Of a stretch of DNA of 64,000 bases, positions 12,076 through 25,900 are shown piece by piece; the stretch's first letter is position 1, and each line of letters starts with the position of its first letter. The DNA comes from Oscheius tipulae (Eukaryota; Nematoda; Chromadorea; Rhabditida; Rhabditidae). The translations under genes were made by a program, and so were the position numbers. The notes below the pieces were generated by a model. That model ran no database searches, was not told the DNA's origin, and saw only the letters and a list, made by a program, of their open reading frames with translations. Location of the stretch: NCBI GenBank assembly GCA_037178975.1, contig JASJZH010000002.1, positions 806,001 through 870,000 on the forward strand. Direction: 5' to 3'.

Positions 12076-12230
12076 AAGAGACAGAGATAGAGACACAGAG
12101 AGACAGAGAGACAGAGAGACAGAGAGACAGAGAGACAGAGAGACAGAGAGACAGGGAGACAGAGAGACAGAGAGACAGAGAGACAGAGAGACAGAGAGAC
12201 AGGGAGGCAGGGAGACAGAGAGATAGAGCG
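12076..12230. repeat. microsatellite (AGACAGAG)n
   Basis: About 150 bp of nearly perfect AGACAGAG units. The same unit, or its complement CTCTGTCT, occurs in degraded form across many introns and intergenic stretches of the window. Confidence 0.95.
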
Positions 12231-12920
12231 TTTGAATAGCCACTCGAATCGTTTTCTCTCTTGACACTGACCCCGTTCCTACCTCGGTCGAGTGTCTAAG
12301 TTTCCTTTCCTACCTTTCAGTCCCTCTGTTCCCCCATACTGGGTGTGTCCTCCCAGGCATGGTCTATCAATCAGTCATGAATCAGCCCGAACAAGCATCA
12401 AGATGAATCGTCTGAGACTTGAAGCGACAACTAAACGATTTCTTGTCAACCTCGATCAACAATTTTTGAAGACATAAAGAGAAAGACGGTATTCTAAAAG
12501 AGAGAGAGATAGAGAGAGTGTATGTCTGTGTTCCATTCAAAAGTTTGTTTTTTGCCAGTTGACAGCCGCAGCTCCCTCTCTCTCTGATAACCGCTCAGCT
12601 GATTACGCCACGACCCCTCTTATCTCTTTTTCCAATATGGTTTCAGTCTTCTTCTCCATCTCTTCAACCTTTCCATTCTTATAGGTTCCTGTGACAAATT
12701 GTTTCTGGATCCTGGGTTGTAATGCAAGCTGAGCGCATGTCTCAAAACATGCTTGCCACCCTCTCTTCCTCTCCCCACCTCTGCTCCAGGTGTCCCCAAT
12801 TCACGACTCAATTTTTCTCATCGTTCTGTTTCTCTCTGTCTCTCACTTTTTTCCAGACTATCTCCCCCTCTTTTACTTGAAAATACCAAAGTTTTCAGGT
12901 TTATGACCAGGTGACCCAGT

Positions 12921-15900
12921 ATGACGGACGTCTTCGAATCCGTCGGTGTCGAGGTATGTATCTTCTATTCCGGTCCAACTGCAAACAAAAGAGGGGGCTT
13001 GCTTTTTGTCGCACCCCCAGCGAGCCGACTTGCTCTCTCTCACTTTTTGTGTGTCAAAACTGCCATTTTGAATAATTTCTTCTTGTCATATAGGGAGCGA
13101 TGAGTGGGGCGACCAAGTTGTCCCCAGAGATGGTTGAGAGTCAAGTCACCCTCTCTCTCTGTCACTTATCCTCCCAGCGGAGGATCACATATCCTCTCTC
13201 CGGTTCCATAACCCTTTGAAGTCATCCAAAAAACGCATGTCCCTCGAAAATACCAACATTTTTAGGAAGGAGCCAATGCCTCCGACCAGGTAATTATTTT
13301 GTGACTTTCGCTCATGTAACCTCCGTGTCTGTCTCGCTTTTTTCTTAACAAGTGTGCCATCAAATTTGCTTAAAATCCCTCATCCTTCCCCTTGGAAAAT
13401 AGCTAAAAAGCCGTCATGCTCATCTCTTTTTCGTAGAGAGACGACCGCGGCGGCGGAACCGATTTCCGCAAAAGAGGCTTTTATGGTCGGACGGCCAGAG
13501 ACAAAGCAATGATTCAATCTGAAAAAGCATCGGTTTCTTGGAAAAGAATTGGACTTAGATCCTAATGAGAGACAGAGAGACAGAAAGACAGAGAAAGAGT
13601 GAGACCGAGAGACAGAGAGTCTACTTGAATATTGTTTCTATGTCCCTCTGAATTTCCATAACCAGTCCCGGGTCTCGTTCTGCGGGAAAAGTAGCCGTTA
13701 CTTTTCCTCATTTGCCCGTTATCTATCCATTTTTCTCTGGCCATCACGGCTAAACCTTTGGTTGTGGCCATAGCTTAGACATCTAGTGATGTCCCAATAG
13801 TTTTCCTCAAAAACAGTCCACTTACGATCCAAACCATAATATTTACAGTATATTTTCTATTGTCCTGTCCTCTCGACAAAAACTTGATAAGCCACCAAAA
13901 ATATTTGCAGAAGTCTATGTTTAATTGCCTATTAGAGCGAGGAATAAACAGTCTCTGTTAGGACAGCTGGATATCCTTTTTTCTGACTGTCCCTGTGTCT
14001 CTCTGTCCCTTTGTTTTCTGCCTCTCTGTCTCTCTTTTTTCGTATGCCTCCCAAGCCATATTCTTTCTTCAATAGCCCGATCCTCGTGTATAGTTTTCGA
14101 GAGAGGAAAAAGGAGGTCTGAGGTGTATCTATAGAGACACGAACTAGTTGTCTCCCTGTCTCGTGTTCCCCCACGCCTGTTGTATATTGACTCACCCACA
14201 CGTGTAATGCGAACAATTCCTGATCACAATTTGACTGTTTGTTTACCATGATGTATGTTTTCTAGTAGACAGACCTCTTCCTCAAACATTTAGATTTAGA
14301 TTTAGACATTTAGAACAGATCACAGGGTGACCGCCCCCTTTTTGGGGAACATAATCGTCGCCTCGGTCAGCCCGAGTGTTCGCCCTTTTCCAGACCTTAA
14401 TTGGGGGATTTGGTGACCGGTTCTTGTGCCCTTAGGGTCAGTTATTGTATTTTTTGAGGGGGCAGAGACAGCGGCTATCTTTTTTCTCTTGTTCCCCGAT
14501 CATCTGGCTTCGATGAAACACGATCCACCCTCCCGAAAATAGTCCTCAATCGGCTCAAAATAAATCCCAGCTGTTTCAAGAGAGATCGCAGCGTGTTTGT
14601 TTCCCATTTGTTCCCGCGTACCTTCTTCTTCCTAGCTGGCCAATCCCGAAATCTGTCCCATAGGACCATGAAAAAGTCCTATACCCCTCGCTTCCTCCTT
14701 CTCGTGATCTCTTCGGTCTACTTCAAACCCATTTATCGCTTGACGCGCGACCTCTCGCGGTCGCGTTTGGAACACCTAACCTCTTTGAGTGTCCCGAGGG
14801 AGTGTGAGGGCCTCCCCGTCTATTAATCTCTCGTATTTGGATTAGGCTGGACTGCGCCATATGCCATTTGTTATGTGATAGTCGAGAGTCAAGACAGAGA
14901 CTCTCAGTCTCTTGGTCTCTGTCTTTGTGTCTCTGTCTCTTTCTGTCTCTATCTCTTCGACTCTCTGTATTTCTGTCGCTCTGTTTCTCTCTCTGTCACC
15001 ATGTCTCTTGTTCTTTCTGTCTCTCTGTCTCTTTGTCTACTTGCAAAAAAAAAACAAGCGACTACCAATCCCCGATCCAATTACCAGGGTTTCCCGCTTC
15101 AAGGTCCTTTTCCTATAAAAAGATGACAGCCACTTGACCTCCGAAACCGGCAGAGGGAACTACTGTTTGTTTACCAGTCGTCAAACTGTCAAACCCCTTT
15201 AGTTTACTCTAAATTTTCGATCCCCTAGAGCCTACCGAGTCAAGTTCCGTTCCAGTCATTTTTTTCCATGTTGAGGTAGTGTTTCCTCTCGGGCCTGCTG
15301 TTCCGGTTCCTCCTCGGCGCTCTCCATCTCCCCATTTGGGCTGAACAGAGCTTCCCGTGTTTGTCATGTTCGGCTCGTTTTTCGCTCGTGTCCTTGTCCG
15401 GTCTCTCTCTGTCTCTCTTGACTCAATCTCCTGCTGTCCGCTAGGCACCGTTTTCCTCCTTTCATTCGAGAACTGATTGCCTTTACGCCTTTTCAAAAGA
15501 GGGGGATACTGTAATGACCGAAATTCTGCTGGTATGTCCCCTTCCGCCCTTTTTCTAACAGTTCTTAAGACCCCTAAAGGCTGATCAGTGTCTCTCTGTT
15601 TCACTGCCTTTCTATCTCTCTGTCTCATTTTCACCCTGTCTTTCTATCTCTGTATCTTTCTGTCTCACTTTCTCGCTGTTTCTCTACCTCTCTGTCTCTC
15701 GTTCTCTCCCATACTTCCACTCCACTACACCCAATTATACCAGCACCTTTCGCAACACTCCCTGACCGTTTTTGTCGAAGCAGCTGTCATGCTGCTGAAA
15801 GGGAGAGACTCTGACTCACACGCTCTGGTGTCTTTCCATAGCGCTTTCGCACACACAGCCAGTCAGCCTGAGACCGAAGCACTTGAAACGACGCCCAGTC

Positions 15901-18900
15901 CCTTACAGCTACTCTCTAATAAACTGGAATACAAGTATCCGCCTTCTTGTTTCTTTACTTATCACTCGGGCGCTGAGAGGTGGGAGGCGGTTAGTCAGAG
16001 TATCATTTGCACGAATTTCCGTCAGTTTTCCTCAAATCACTGGGCTTCCTTTGGAAACACTGTAGTGTCTCTGTCTCTGTCATATTGGTTGACTACCAGA
16101 AGCTCTCTATAACAAAAAACTACTCTAGCAAATGTTACTCTTAGACATTTGTATTTACAATTGTTATCTAGAAGAAGCTGCGCTTACTGCAGTTCACGAG
16201 AACCCAGAATAGTAGGTCTAGGTTCTTACTGCTCCAAAGACTGAGATCATAGCTCTAGCCACTGTTTATGAGAGACTATCTTGTACTCTGTCTCACTTGT
16301 ATTGACTACCAAAACTCTAACTGCTGCCCAGAACTCTTGACAGTCTCTGGTTCAGTTCAGCACCGTTTATTACAAGATCATTGTAATCTTTGCAGTCCTC
16401 CTTGGCTGGTCACTGTCTCTATGTCTCCGTGTCTCCGTATCTTTGACTCTCTGTCTCTCGATATTTCGGTCTCTCTGTCAGCAGCTCCTTATTTCTGTTG
16501 ATCAAAAAGCAATGCTACAACTCTCGTAGTCCTCCTCGACCCCAATTGTTTAGTCTGTTCTGCCGGCAGCTGACTCGAGTAAAAAGTCGTGAATAATTCC
16601 TCGTCTACCTCCTCCTCTCCTTTTTTCGAAACTGCGAGTGCAGGCGGCGCGGTTGCCCCTAGTAACCCAGGTCCCCCTCTCTCAATCTTTCTAGTCATTC
16701 GACCTTCTCTCACAGCCATACAACCAAAAATGCCCTGGGTGAGTCTTCTTCTTCTAAAAGAAGTGGGTTTCCATGTTTTCTACAAAAAACAATGAGCTTT
16801 TTTCGGGGCTACTATTTTTCTCTCGGAATAGGACGCGTCATAGGACAAATAATGAGTCGACAATCAGTCTTCCGAAAAAGGGCTCATCAATTTTTTTCGG
16901 TCGGAGGATACGGCTTTCATAACTATAGTAGTCAAGTAGTCGAGCCTTGAACCCATCCCTCTCAGTTTTCTATTTGCTCAAAGGGTCCCTCCTGTTTTGT
17001 TCAGTCCCCTCTCCCAGTTGCTATACATTTCCGGTCACTTTTGGTTATGAAACAGAATGACAGAGAGACAGAGAGAGATAGGAAAGCAGACAAGCATAGA
17101 GACAAAGAGACAGAGAGACAGAAGTCCAATTGGTTAGATGGGATGTAATCAGTCGGCTCCTTTTTTATTTTTTATTTCTTAAATTAACACCTTATTTCTC
17201 TCTACCTCATAATGACGCAGAAGCTGTGTATGAACATGTGTCTTATGAAAAAATGTGATTGGAGTTCCCGTCACAGGCAAGCGTCTGGAGTTTCTTGGAA
17301 ACTATGGGAGAGCGACCGCAGATTTGAATCAGATTTTCTTGACAAGTTCTTGTCCTGTACTATCACCACCTGTCCTCTAATACCTGTTCTCCAATTTCTA
17401 CTGGCACTGTCTATCCTTCGAGTCTATTATCTCTCAGTATCTCTTCAGGCATCAAGAGGCCAACGAACTGTTAAGTCAAGATTACTGACTCATATTGTAT
17501 TGACTCTCTCTATCTCTGTATGTCTCTCTCCCTCTCACTCACCAAACCTCTAAGCAAACTGTTTAGATTATGGGGTAGCTCAGGAGGCCCCCTCACACTG
17601 TCTATTTGCCCCTGCATTGTGAATGCGCTGTTTTTGCCTGCCTCTCCTCTCACCTGACTCTTTCCCAGTCTCCATTTCCTCATTCGATTAATTAGATGAT
17701 GAGACAGAGCGCCATAAATTGAGGGAGCTATGACAAATAGTTATCCTTTCCCGCCGGTTTGGATTAATCCCCCACCGCCCACGGGTGATATACAGGATGC
17801 TCATCAATCCATGTATAGTCCCTTGTTAGTGTAGCTGGCATTGATGTCCTGTCGTCCTCTCATTTCTGTCATTTCATAGTTTGGGAAACAGATTCTTTTG
17901 CAGGATTCGCCTATGCGCTTGAACGGCACCTCTCCTAGTAGTGCCGCCGTAGCTTCTCGACTCTACGGAACACGATCGCGACGAGACTCGATGGGATCGG
18001 AGGATATGATCAGTTTCTCTGATCAGGATGAGGGATATAATAATGTGAGTGAGAGACAGAGACAGAGGCTCAGCTTTCTAACCACCCCTTTTTCAGCACT
18101 CCAACCTGATGTCTCTGACCAAGCAGATGGAAGAAATCGCAGCCAAAGCCCAATCCGGTGATGATGAGCGTTCCCGGCTTAAGATGGAAAATGGAATCCT
18201 CTCCGAACGGCTCCACATTCTCGAAGAACAGCTGATGCAGACGGAGCGCCGTGCTGAGGAACAGCTCGAGTACGAGCGCAGCCGGAACAAGGACATGATG
18301 TCCCGGGCCGAGCGAGAGAAACAGCTCGAGGCCGAGTCGGCCCAACTGAAGTATCAGATGCTTGAGAAGGATCTTCAGCAAGCGAGACGAGAGTTAGAAA
18401 AGGCCAAGTCCGATCTAAACAAGGTACAAGAAGAGCTGGAGAAGACGAAGGACCAATTAGAAGACTCCAAAATGCTCCTGGACGACATGGAAGATGAGCG
18501 GGTGAAACTCGAGAAGCAGTTCAAGGACTACAAGAAGGAAGCCCAGCAGGACATTGACAGTAGCTCAGAGATGGTCGAGGTCCTAAAGGAACAGACCGAG
18601 GAACTCAGGAGGCGAGCCGTTCCTCGACAGGGAAGCATCGCTGATCAGATGGTGGCACTCGAGGAGGAACTGGAAAGGTCTAGATCCGAAGCCAGGATGC
18701 TCCAAAATGAGAGGGATGACCTACAGGCACAGCTCCTGGCAGCCAGTGTGGAGAGGGGTACCAGTCTCCTGGCTGACATTCCCTCGCTGGCCGATGAGCT
18801 CTCGTGTGGCGGTGGCGACTCTTCACAGGTTCGGCTCTTTTTTTGTGTTTTGAAACAGTAAAAAATTCAGCTACTTGAAGCTCTGAGAGAACAAGAGGTC

Positions 18901-19205
18901 TGTAATCAGAAGCTCCGCGTCTACATCAATGGAATTCTGATGAGGGTCATTGAGATGCATCCGGAAATCCTTGAGGTGAGAGACAGAAACAGAGGGACAG
19001 AGAGTCAGAGTCAGACGGTCAGAAAGACAAATAGACAGGGAGAGACGAGAGACACAGACAGATACACAGAGGGTCAGGGAGACAGGGAATCAGAAAAACA
19101 GAAATGCGGAGAGACAGAAAGATACAAAGACTCGGAGAGACAGAGAGACGGTTCAATAGTTCAATTATTTAGGTCGGTCCTTCCTCTTCCGAGCATTCGA
19201 GTTGA
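12921..19205 (+). CDS. Rab11 family-interacting protein, FIP3/FIP4-like (nuf-like)
   Basis: Predicted exons 12921-12953, 13266-13289, 17904-18044, 18097-18828, 18871-18975 and 19173-19205 close in phase to about 355 residues. After a Ser/Arg-rich N-terminal part, residues about 70-310 form a long Glu/Lys/Arg-rich coiled coil. The penultimate exon carries a C-terminal Rab11-binding domain: LREQEVCNQKLRVYINGIL followed by HPEILE, with the Tyr-Ile core expected of FIP proteins. Such proteins link Rab11 (class II also Arf) to recycling-endosome traffic and cytokinesis. No EF hands are visible, unlike vertebrate FIP3/4. A splice acceptor (TTTTCAG) lies 22 nt before the ATG. The 4.6 kb intron may hide alternative exons. 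The last exon, which adds about ten residues, is the weakest join. Confidence 0.82.
13290..17903. other. large intron of the Rab11-FIP-like gene
   Basis: This 4.6 kb stretch between the second and third predicted exons is dominated by CTCTGTCT-type low-complexity sequence (for example 14890-15040 and 15590-15720). No convincing exon or RNA gene was seen. Confidence 0.45.
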
Positions 19206-21736
19206 CAATTTGCCGGACAGTCTCGCTCTGAGCCGTCTACTGCCCGCAAGGAGCTCCCAGCTCCTCCCAGTCCACCCCAGCAGACTTTCTCGGCTCGTCT
19301 CACATCCTATCTTCCCAGTTCTCTTCTCCGTTGGGGATGAGTGACTGCGAGTGAAACTGTCCACATAACTACTACTGCATTCTTCGCCCTAGTCCTATAG
19401 TATCCCCCTGAGACGGGTCTCCCCCCTATCTGTGTTGTGTGAACCATTTGTCCCAAACTGAATCGGTGTTCTTCTACCCCAGTACTTGTATATTTCCAAT
19501 TGACGTGCTCCCTTTATATTGACCGACCGGCATAATTGTATTTCTCCAAGAGAGAGCTTTTACAAAATCTATACCCCTCTTTGCAAATTCTCTGTGATCC
19601 AATGAAGCTTTCCATGCATCTGGGATGAGCGGGGGAGTCGCCTTCTGGTCAAGAAAAGTTTTTGTTGGTATCCGTAGTCATGCAATTGTGAAAAAGCACT
19701 CACTCTTCTCTCCTTCTTATTGTGCTCTAGAGAGTCTTTTTGCCACGGGCAATTACCTCTAGAGAGACATATGTGTATGTGCTCAACAACACATACATGT
19801 TACTACTGCAATCTTCTGGATCTCTGTTTCCCAGTCTCTCTGTTCCTGTCTTTCTGTCTCCCTGTCTCCCCGTCTCTCCGTTTCTCTGTCTCTCTGTTTC
19901 TCTGTCTCTTTGTCTCTGTCTTTCTATGTTTCTGTCTCATTTTCTCCCTTCTTACTATCTCTGTATCTCTCTGTCATTTCTGTCTTTCTGTCTCTTAACC
20001 ATTACATACGCTGGAGTAGCGTGAATGCTCATCTTCTCAGTTATTCATAACTGTCCTCTCCTACTCCTAACCCGAGAGAAAAAGTCACACTCTCTTATGT
20101 GATTAGCCTCGTTTGAATGCAACCTCATACGTCAAGATTACTTTCAAGAGTCCTTCCTCTTCCCGACACGGCATCTATGTCACCTATGGGAAAAATGAAC
20201 ATACACTTCCCAATGGCCCCAAGGCCTAGTGACTTTTCCGGTGTCCCTGGTCTCCCCGGCAACCAATGTGAGACCGAGACCTCCCGCCTCGTGATTCACC
20301 CCGTTTAATTGGCACTTACTTGCTAATCTCGTTAATTTTTTAATTGAGCATTAGAATATCGTGCTTTTTTTCGTGGAAGCTGTAAATGGCTTCAGTCCAA
20401 AGAACCACAATCTAATCCTGTCCTCATTGTGTTTCCATGACGGCGATCTTTTATCCACCCGGTTGCAAATGGAGTTTATTGCCTTTCAAAAAGTCTTATT
20501 CTATCTTTTTTTTTCTTTACTGGTTATATATTTTATAACTGGGAAAAAACTATTTTAGTGGAAAGTAGTGGGAAATGGAATTTAGATACTGGAATGCAGT
20601 ATAATTTGTCTAGGAAAAGGGTAGCTATTGCCCCTAGGCTTAGTGACAGCTAAATCCTCATTTTTTAGCTTTTCCCGGGTTCATTCGTGCGGCAATTCAC
20701 GTAAAGCTCTAAAGTAACAAAATTTAACTATTTCTGGTCATTTTTCTTCTCTTTTGGTTTCATTTTTTTCAACTCATTTTATCCCACTCATTGTGATAGA
20801 CAACATACGAGAGCTGAAAACCTACAAAAAAAAATGTAAAAATCACGAGTTCATGAACATTTTTGCGTTCCCGCCAAATTTTTTGAACTGTGCACCAATT
20901 TTGAGCGCTTGGGCCCAATAGCCAGACACTCGCTTTAAGTTGTCCTCACGTTTCCTTTTCTTCGAGCAATAGGAACAGCCTACTCTCAAAGACACTGTCT
21001 CACAAAGTGATTCAACTTGTCTTGTCAACAGTTACTGTGCGCATTATGTATGTAGACTAATTGACAACACTTGGCTTCCGATATACAGGTATAGACACTT
21101 CCTGCATATTTTAAATATGACAAGTTTGGCTATTGGCGACACTTATGCGCTCTTCCAGTCGAGCTACCGTGACAGGAGCAATGTTCTCTCAAAGCGCTGT
21201 CTTCCAAACTGACTTGAATTGACTCAACAACTGTCACTAATTGCTGTTACAATGTAATCGACAAGTTGGCAATTAGCGCTTCAGACACACTCACAGACTT
21301 TTGGGCACCTCGCTACTGTTAAAGTGCAATGATGTCCGCCAGTCCGTTCATGCGTCACCACGAGAAAAAAAAGCTGGCAAGTCACAGCATGTCAAGCATT
21401 AAGGTGACAGATAAATTTTGAGCGAACTCCTCGAACCAATTCATGAATACGATGAAGTACCCAAGTTCCTTACTCTGTTACAGACACTTTCTTTATTTGC
21501 GCCAGTTCTCTACAAAAGTTTATTGAAAGAGACCTGTCAATTAAGACCCTTAAAAATTTAAAGTCGAACGGAAAACTTATTCGAAGGACTATCGAATGGC
21601 ACCTTACTCGTTGCGAAAGGCTGACTCGAATCTTTTAGATACCATATGTTTTCTCAAGTCAGTAGTTCCTCCTCTCTGTTTCACCTGTTACCCGAAGAAA
21701 TATCATATTTATGATCTTCTAGCTGTTTTTGTTCAG
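19206..21736. other. gene-free stretch with CT-rich repeats and one copy of a dispersed element
   Basis: No exon is recognised with confidence. It holds a CTCTGTCT-rich patch (19820-20000), the element copy at 20771-20938, and possibly the undetected 5' exons of the ARMC9-like gene. Confidence 0.4.
20771..20938. repeat. dispersed element, copy of one half of 61957-62195
   Basis: Read on the minus strand, this matches about 165 bp of the element at 61957-62195, starting with TTAAAGCGAGTGTCTGGCTA and running through a GGCGGGAACG block and TGTAGGTTTTCAGCTCTCGT. The second inverted terminus is not found at the other end, so the copy looks truncated or diverged. Confidence 0.75.
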
Positions 21737-22939
21737 TCTCATGCTGCGCCAACACCACAGGCGGCCACCTCGTCGTGTTCACAGTACTGTCCTGAGTCCG
21801 GAGGAAGAGATTCCCCCAGATCCGGCTGAAAACATCCCCAAGAGGTTCGCAAAGTCGTTAGGAGCTGATCAACTGGTTCCAGATCCGCTTCTTGCAATCA
21901 TTGCCTGCTGGATGACATCGATTGTTATAAGCTGACTAATCAGGTGGAAGGACATCCGACTGCTAGAGGGACGGCTTTGCTGCTTCAGGCGCTTAGACAG
22001 GTGAAAGAGGCAGAGACAGGCAAGGCTTCTTTCAGCAAGTAACCATGTCATCCGTGTCCGAATACTCCGCTAGATCTCTGGATTGGATAGTAGACAATGA
22101 TATTCTTCAGCTGAAACAGAGGAAAAATGTAAGTGGAACTTGACTTATGAATTAACCGAATGACAGTGGTTCTTTTTGGTGTTTATCCAAGTTTCTGAGG
22201 TGACTCGGTGAGCCAAACGTTGAAAGTTTTGGAAAGCGTTCTCTATGAGACAATAACATATCAGTACTTTTTCAGTCCCTGATGTATCGTGTCCTCCAAT
22301 CCGATGCCGTCGACGCTAGAGAACAAATGGCTCGTCTCGTCAACACCTTGGCCAGCTATTCCAGAGGCAGGAGCTATTTAGCAGGTTTTTCTCTGTTCTC
22401 TGTCTCTTTGAAACTCATTTCAGCCCATCAAAAGTCCCTCCTTCCATGTCTGGTGACTCTTGTCAGAGGACGACGACTCCCCACGTCGACGTTTGATCAG
22501 ATCATAGCCACACTGCAGAAGATGTCGGTCCGACCCAGTTGTCAGAGAGAACTCCTGCAAAATGGGATGCTGGAATGGGTGGTCACTCTGCTAGAAAATA
22601 GGTGTTCCCCGTATGCTATGGAATATGCGGCGGCATTGGCTACGAACATTTCTCTCAATGTGAGTCTCTGACTCCCTGTCTCGCTGTCTCTCTGTCTTTT
22701 TCTCAAACATACCTTTCAGCCAAGTTCCTCGACTCTTCTCCTTCGATTCGCTGACTCCATAGCCGCTGCCGCTGTCAGTGTCCTCAACCGAGATATCCAT
22801 GGGGTAAACCTTCTCAATCATGACAGAACTTTCCAATTCAGCAGTGCTGCTCCCTCTTCAACGGTCTCGTCTACACATGGCTGAGCTGCGGGAAGATTCG
22901 CGTTCGGGCTCGTGAGACTAAGTTGGCCGACTCCATTAG
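21737..22939 (+). CDS. ARMC9: ARMC9-like protein, armadillo core exons
   Basis: ARMC9 is a ciliary-base protein with a LisH motif and armadillo repeats (Joubert syndrome gene in humans). In-phase exons are 22036-22128, 22276-22384, 22424-22659, 22720-22803 and 22842-22939. An upstream coding stretch (21737-22000) ends in ALLLQALRQ, comparable to the ARMC9 segment before its repeats. Matching blocks in order are VDNDILQL, REQMARLVNTLASYSRGRSYL, a LPCLVTLVRG helix, TLQKMSVR, YAMEYAAALATNISL and FNGLVYTWLS...VRARETKLADSI. This order follows vertebrate ARMC9. The joins between 21840 and 21900 are not settled, the LisH region was not found, and the exon ending at 22939 leaves phase 2 open. The gene therefore continues, probably into the 27.4-28.6 kb exons. 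Confidence 0.78.
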
Positions 22940-25900
22940 GTTCGATCTTTTATTCTTGGTTGCGCTTTTTTGACCGTCCCACTAACCGCCTTTCCCCCTT
23001 CGAGCCTCGCTCTCTTTTCGGAATGCGGTCAATTGGGCGGGCGATTTGAAACCGCGATTTGCATTTCACTGAGACGAACACCTGTCTCTTCGTGACCGGG
23101 TCTGGGGATAATTAGAGCCGGAGACAGATGCGAAATTGTCTCTCTACGGACTCGAAAATTCACGAATTCAGAGCTCGGATGGGTAAGAAGAACTGCTCGC
23201 TGTGTTCCCTCCATGTACCGTATCTACTGGCTGTCATCGCAGCAGGTGGGAGGAGGGAAGACAGTGTGTGTGTGGCCTGCCAGAGAGTGAAAGATCTGGA
23301 GAGAAGATAAGACTGTGTAAAATTGGAAAGGAGAAGGAGGAGATGAGATAGTCATTGGAAATCCGTTTCAGCTCTGAGAAAAGAGAGTGACAGTGACAGT
23401 TAAAAAGCTACTGACCTCGGAGATGAGACGAAGGCGATGCCCCAAGAAGCAAGTAGCTAGGAAGGCTGACTCATGATAGCTGGACAAGAGCTGACATGTC
23501 GGACAGTATCCCGGGATTTTGACATGCCAATACGAGTCAGAAACTCCCACCAAAGTCTTCCCGTTGTCTATTCTTTGACAGGGCTTGATCGGTAGCCCGT
23601 CTTTAGTAATCTTCTAGACTAACCTGACTATTTGAAAGATTGTCCACTTTGTACTCTTCCGAGACTCTCTCATTGTTTAGGTCTGCGGCCTAGTGACTCA
23701 GTGGTTCAGTGTCTCTGTCACACTGATCCATTTCTTCTTAAGCCTTACCGGTATCGCTACCACTGCTGGTCATTTTATCTCTGTCAATCTTCTCACTATA
23801 CTCCTGTCAACCGGTCTCTGTATTTGATCTAGCTCAGGAGCTGAACAGATCTAAGCTAGGAGTTGTCTTGTCTTGACAGAATGAGACTTAAAACCTTTGG
23901 CTCGTATTTGTGGACAGGCAGAGGGGGTCTCAACGACAGAGACTTCCTGCTCTACGACAGTCCTGTTCAGTTTCGGAAACGGTACAGTTCTTGGACAGCT
24001 CTGTCAAGTATCCGGAACCTAAACAAGCCTGAGAATTCTTGGTCTATCCATTTCAACGAAAGAATGTTCCCGTGTCCGCCTCCTGGGCTTCATACAAGTT
24101 TTTCGGCACTTTCTTGCAGCTACCGTGCCAGTTTTTATTCTGCTGCGCGTGTCCCTAAAGTGTCAGTCCTTTTTCTGTTTTCTTTCTCTCGGTCGCGTGC
24201 GTGTCCTCCCTGGCCCCGGGCTGTGCTCGTGTCCCACATTTTTCTCAGTGTCTACTCCGCCCCTTGTGCTATAGACGCTTTCCATACCCGTCGTGCCCCC
24301 GTACCGCCTCGTACCCGTAGGCACCCCCAGGACCTCGGGAACCCCGCCCTTAAAACAGGACTCACTCTGTCTCACACTCTCTCTGTTTTCAGCAGAGCTA
24401 TCGATCGGCCGAGGGGTCTCTCTCAGCCCCTAGTGAGCGCCCCTGTGTTCCCATACCGTACCCAGAGAGACAGACGATTTGACCTCGACTCTCTCTCTGT
24501 CCCGTCCTATCCCAGACTCCCTCACGTCTCTCTCTCTGTCTATTGTAGCCGACCAAATCACGTGTTTCTAGGACTCACTCAATGTTGACAGTGTCTCATG
24601 CTTTCGGACAGTTTGGATTTTCTACTCCTAGTCCTGTACTCTCTCTCACTCACTCTCTGCGGTCCTATCTCTGCGAAATCAATAGCTGCTACCTTTTCCG
24701 AACAGTCAAGGTAGTTTTCGGTGTTCTGACCAGTTTTAGGAAGTTTCTAGCCCTTGAAATGTCTCGGTCAACTTTTCAAAGCTTCCTGGACATTTTACAG
24801 GTTTCCTGAAGCCAAGTACTATTGAAAAGTTCCAGAGATTTCGCAACATTCCTCGATATTCATGCTCGGTTACAGTGCCTCCCTTTAAGTTTTTTTCTCA
24901 CTTTGGTCCTTCTCGAACTTTCTGCATAGAGAATCTCCAAGTTTCTAGGCTAGTCTAGGGCTCTAGGACATCAACAAACTACTGATCGCAAAAAACACGT
25001 GCCCCTCGGTGGCTCGTCCTCTCACTCTCTCACGCTCTCATACAATTGGGAGAATGTATAGAGACAATTGATATGTTTTTCAGTCTCTGATAATAGTTTT
25101 GTAATCGTCAGATCGTCGACTAGGATTTTGGCCGATTTTAGGGTTTCGGTGTGAGTCAGATAGGTAGTCCTGCTTCCAGTCTCGTTCTGACAGGCTACAA
25201 AATTACAAATTGGTCTTCTTCATCTTGGCTCAGATAGAACTCCACTCTGACTGGCCTCAATTCCGAGAACAGTTCATTTAGAAACACTTGACTCATCCCG
25301 TCTGCAGTCCAGTCAGGCTTTGATTCTCTTCTGATATCCAGTCCAGGTCCAGGTGTCCCGGTGGTAGCTGACAATCCCATAGTTCAGACCCTTTCCAGAC
25401 TATAGACAACCTAAAGTCTCTGTATCGGATGGAACAGTCAGAGCATCATACTTTCCTTTAGACAATGGTCAACTTACTGAATTATGAGTACTACTCGGTT
25501 CCAGCAGTCTAGTCGGTAGTCAAGAATAGACAGTTCACTGGAAAGGCTCCTGACCTACAGCTTGGCACTGTCAGGCTGACGGTCAGTTCAGTGATCAGGA
25601 AGACCCTGTCTGAATCGGAATGGTCTGGAAAACTGGAAGATAGAGAGTCAAGGGAAGAATTCTGATCGGCCGCATAAGCCATCCTTAGTTCAGTCAGAGA
25701 CTCTACTTCTCATAAGTTCCCCTAATATCCAATGATCAAGTCTTGGTTAAAAGACAGCTGATGGCTCCTCTGATCAAGAGGTCAAAGAACAGCCCTTCTT
25801 GACCAGCTGACTACTGAATCCGACTGGAGGTTCTCGACTACCCTCTTCCTCATCCTCAGTTGACTCAAAGGATTCCCATGGGACTGAACAGGTCACCAAT

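Larger units (their letters stand above)
8880..12900. other. intergenic region with 5S units and simple repeats, no protein gene seen
   Basis: Apart from the two 5S units, their palindromes and CT/GA-rich repeats (for example around 9860-9960, 11270-11310 and 12076-12230) I see no exon with a recognisable product. Open frames here are short and low in complexity. Confidence 0.5.

Noticed and set aside
12076-12230. Regular repeat array as a CRISPR candidate
   Set aside because: Contiguous 8-bp microsatellite without spacers, in a eukaryotic genome.
15588-16112. Open frame of 174 codons in the Rab11-FIP intron
   Set aside because: Low-complexity Leu/Ser/Cys repeats from CTCTGTCT; not conserved-looking.
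23863-24588. Open frame of 241 codons on the plus strand
   Set aside because: Rich in Ser, Arg, Leu and Pro from CTCTGT-type and GC-rich sequence, with no domain and no splice or polyadenylation context.
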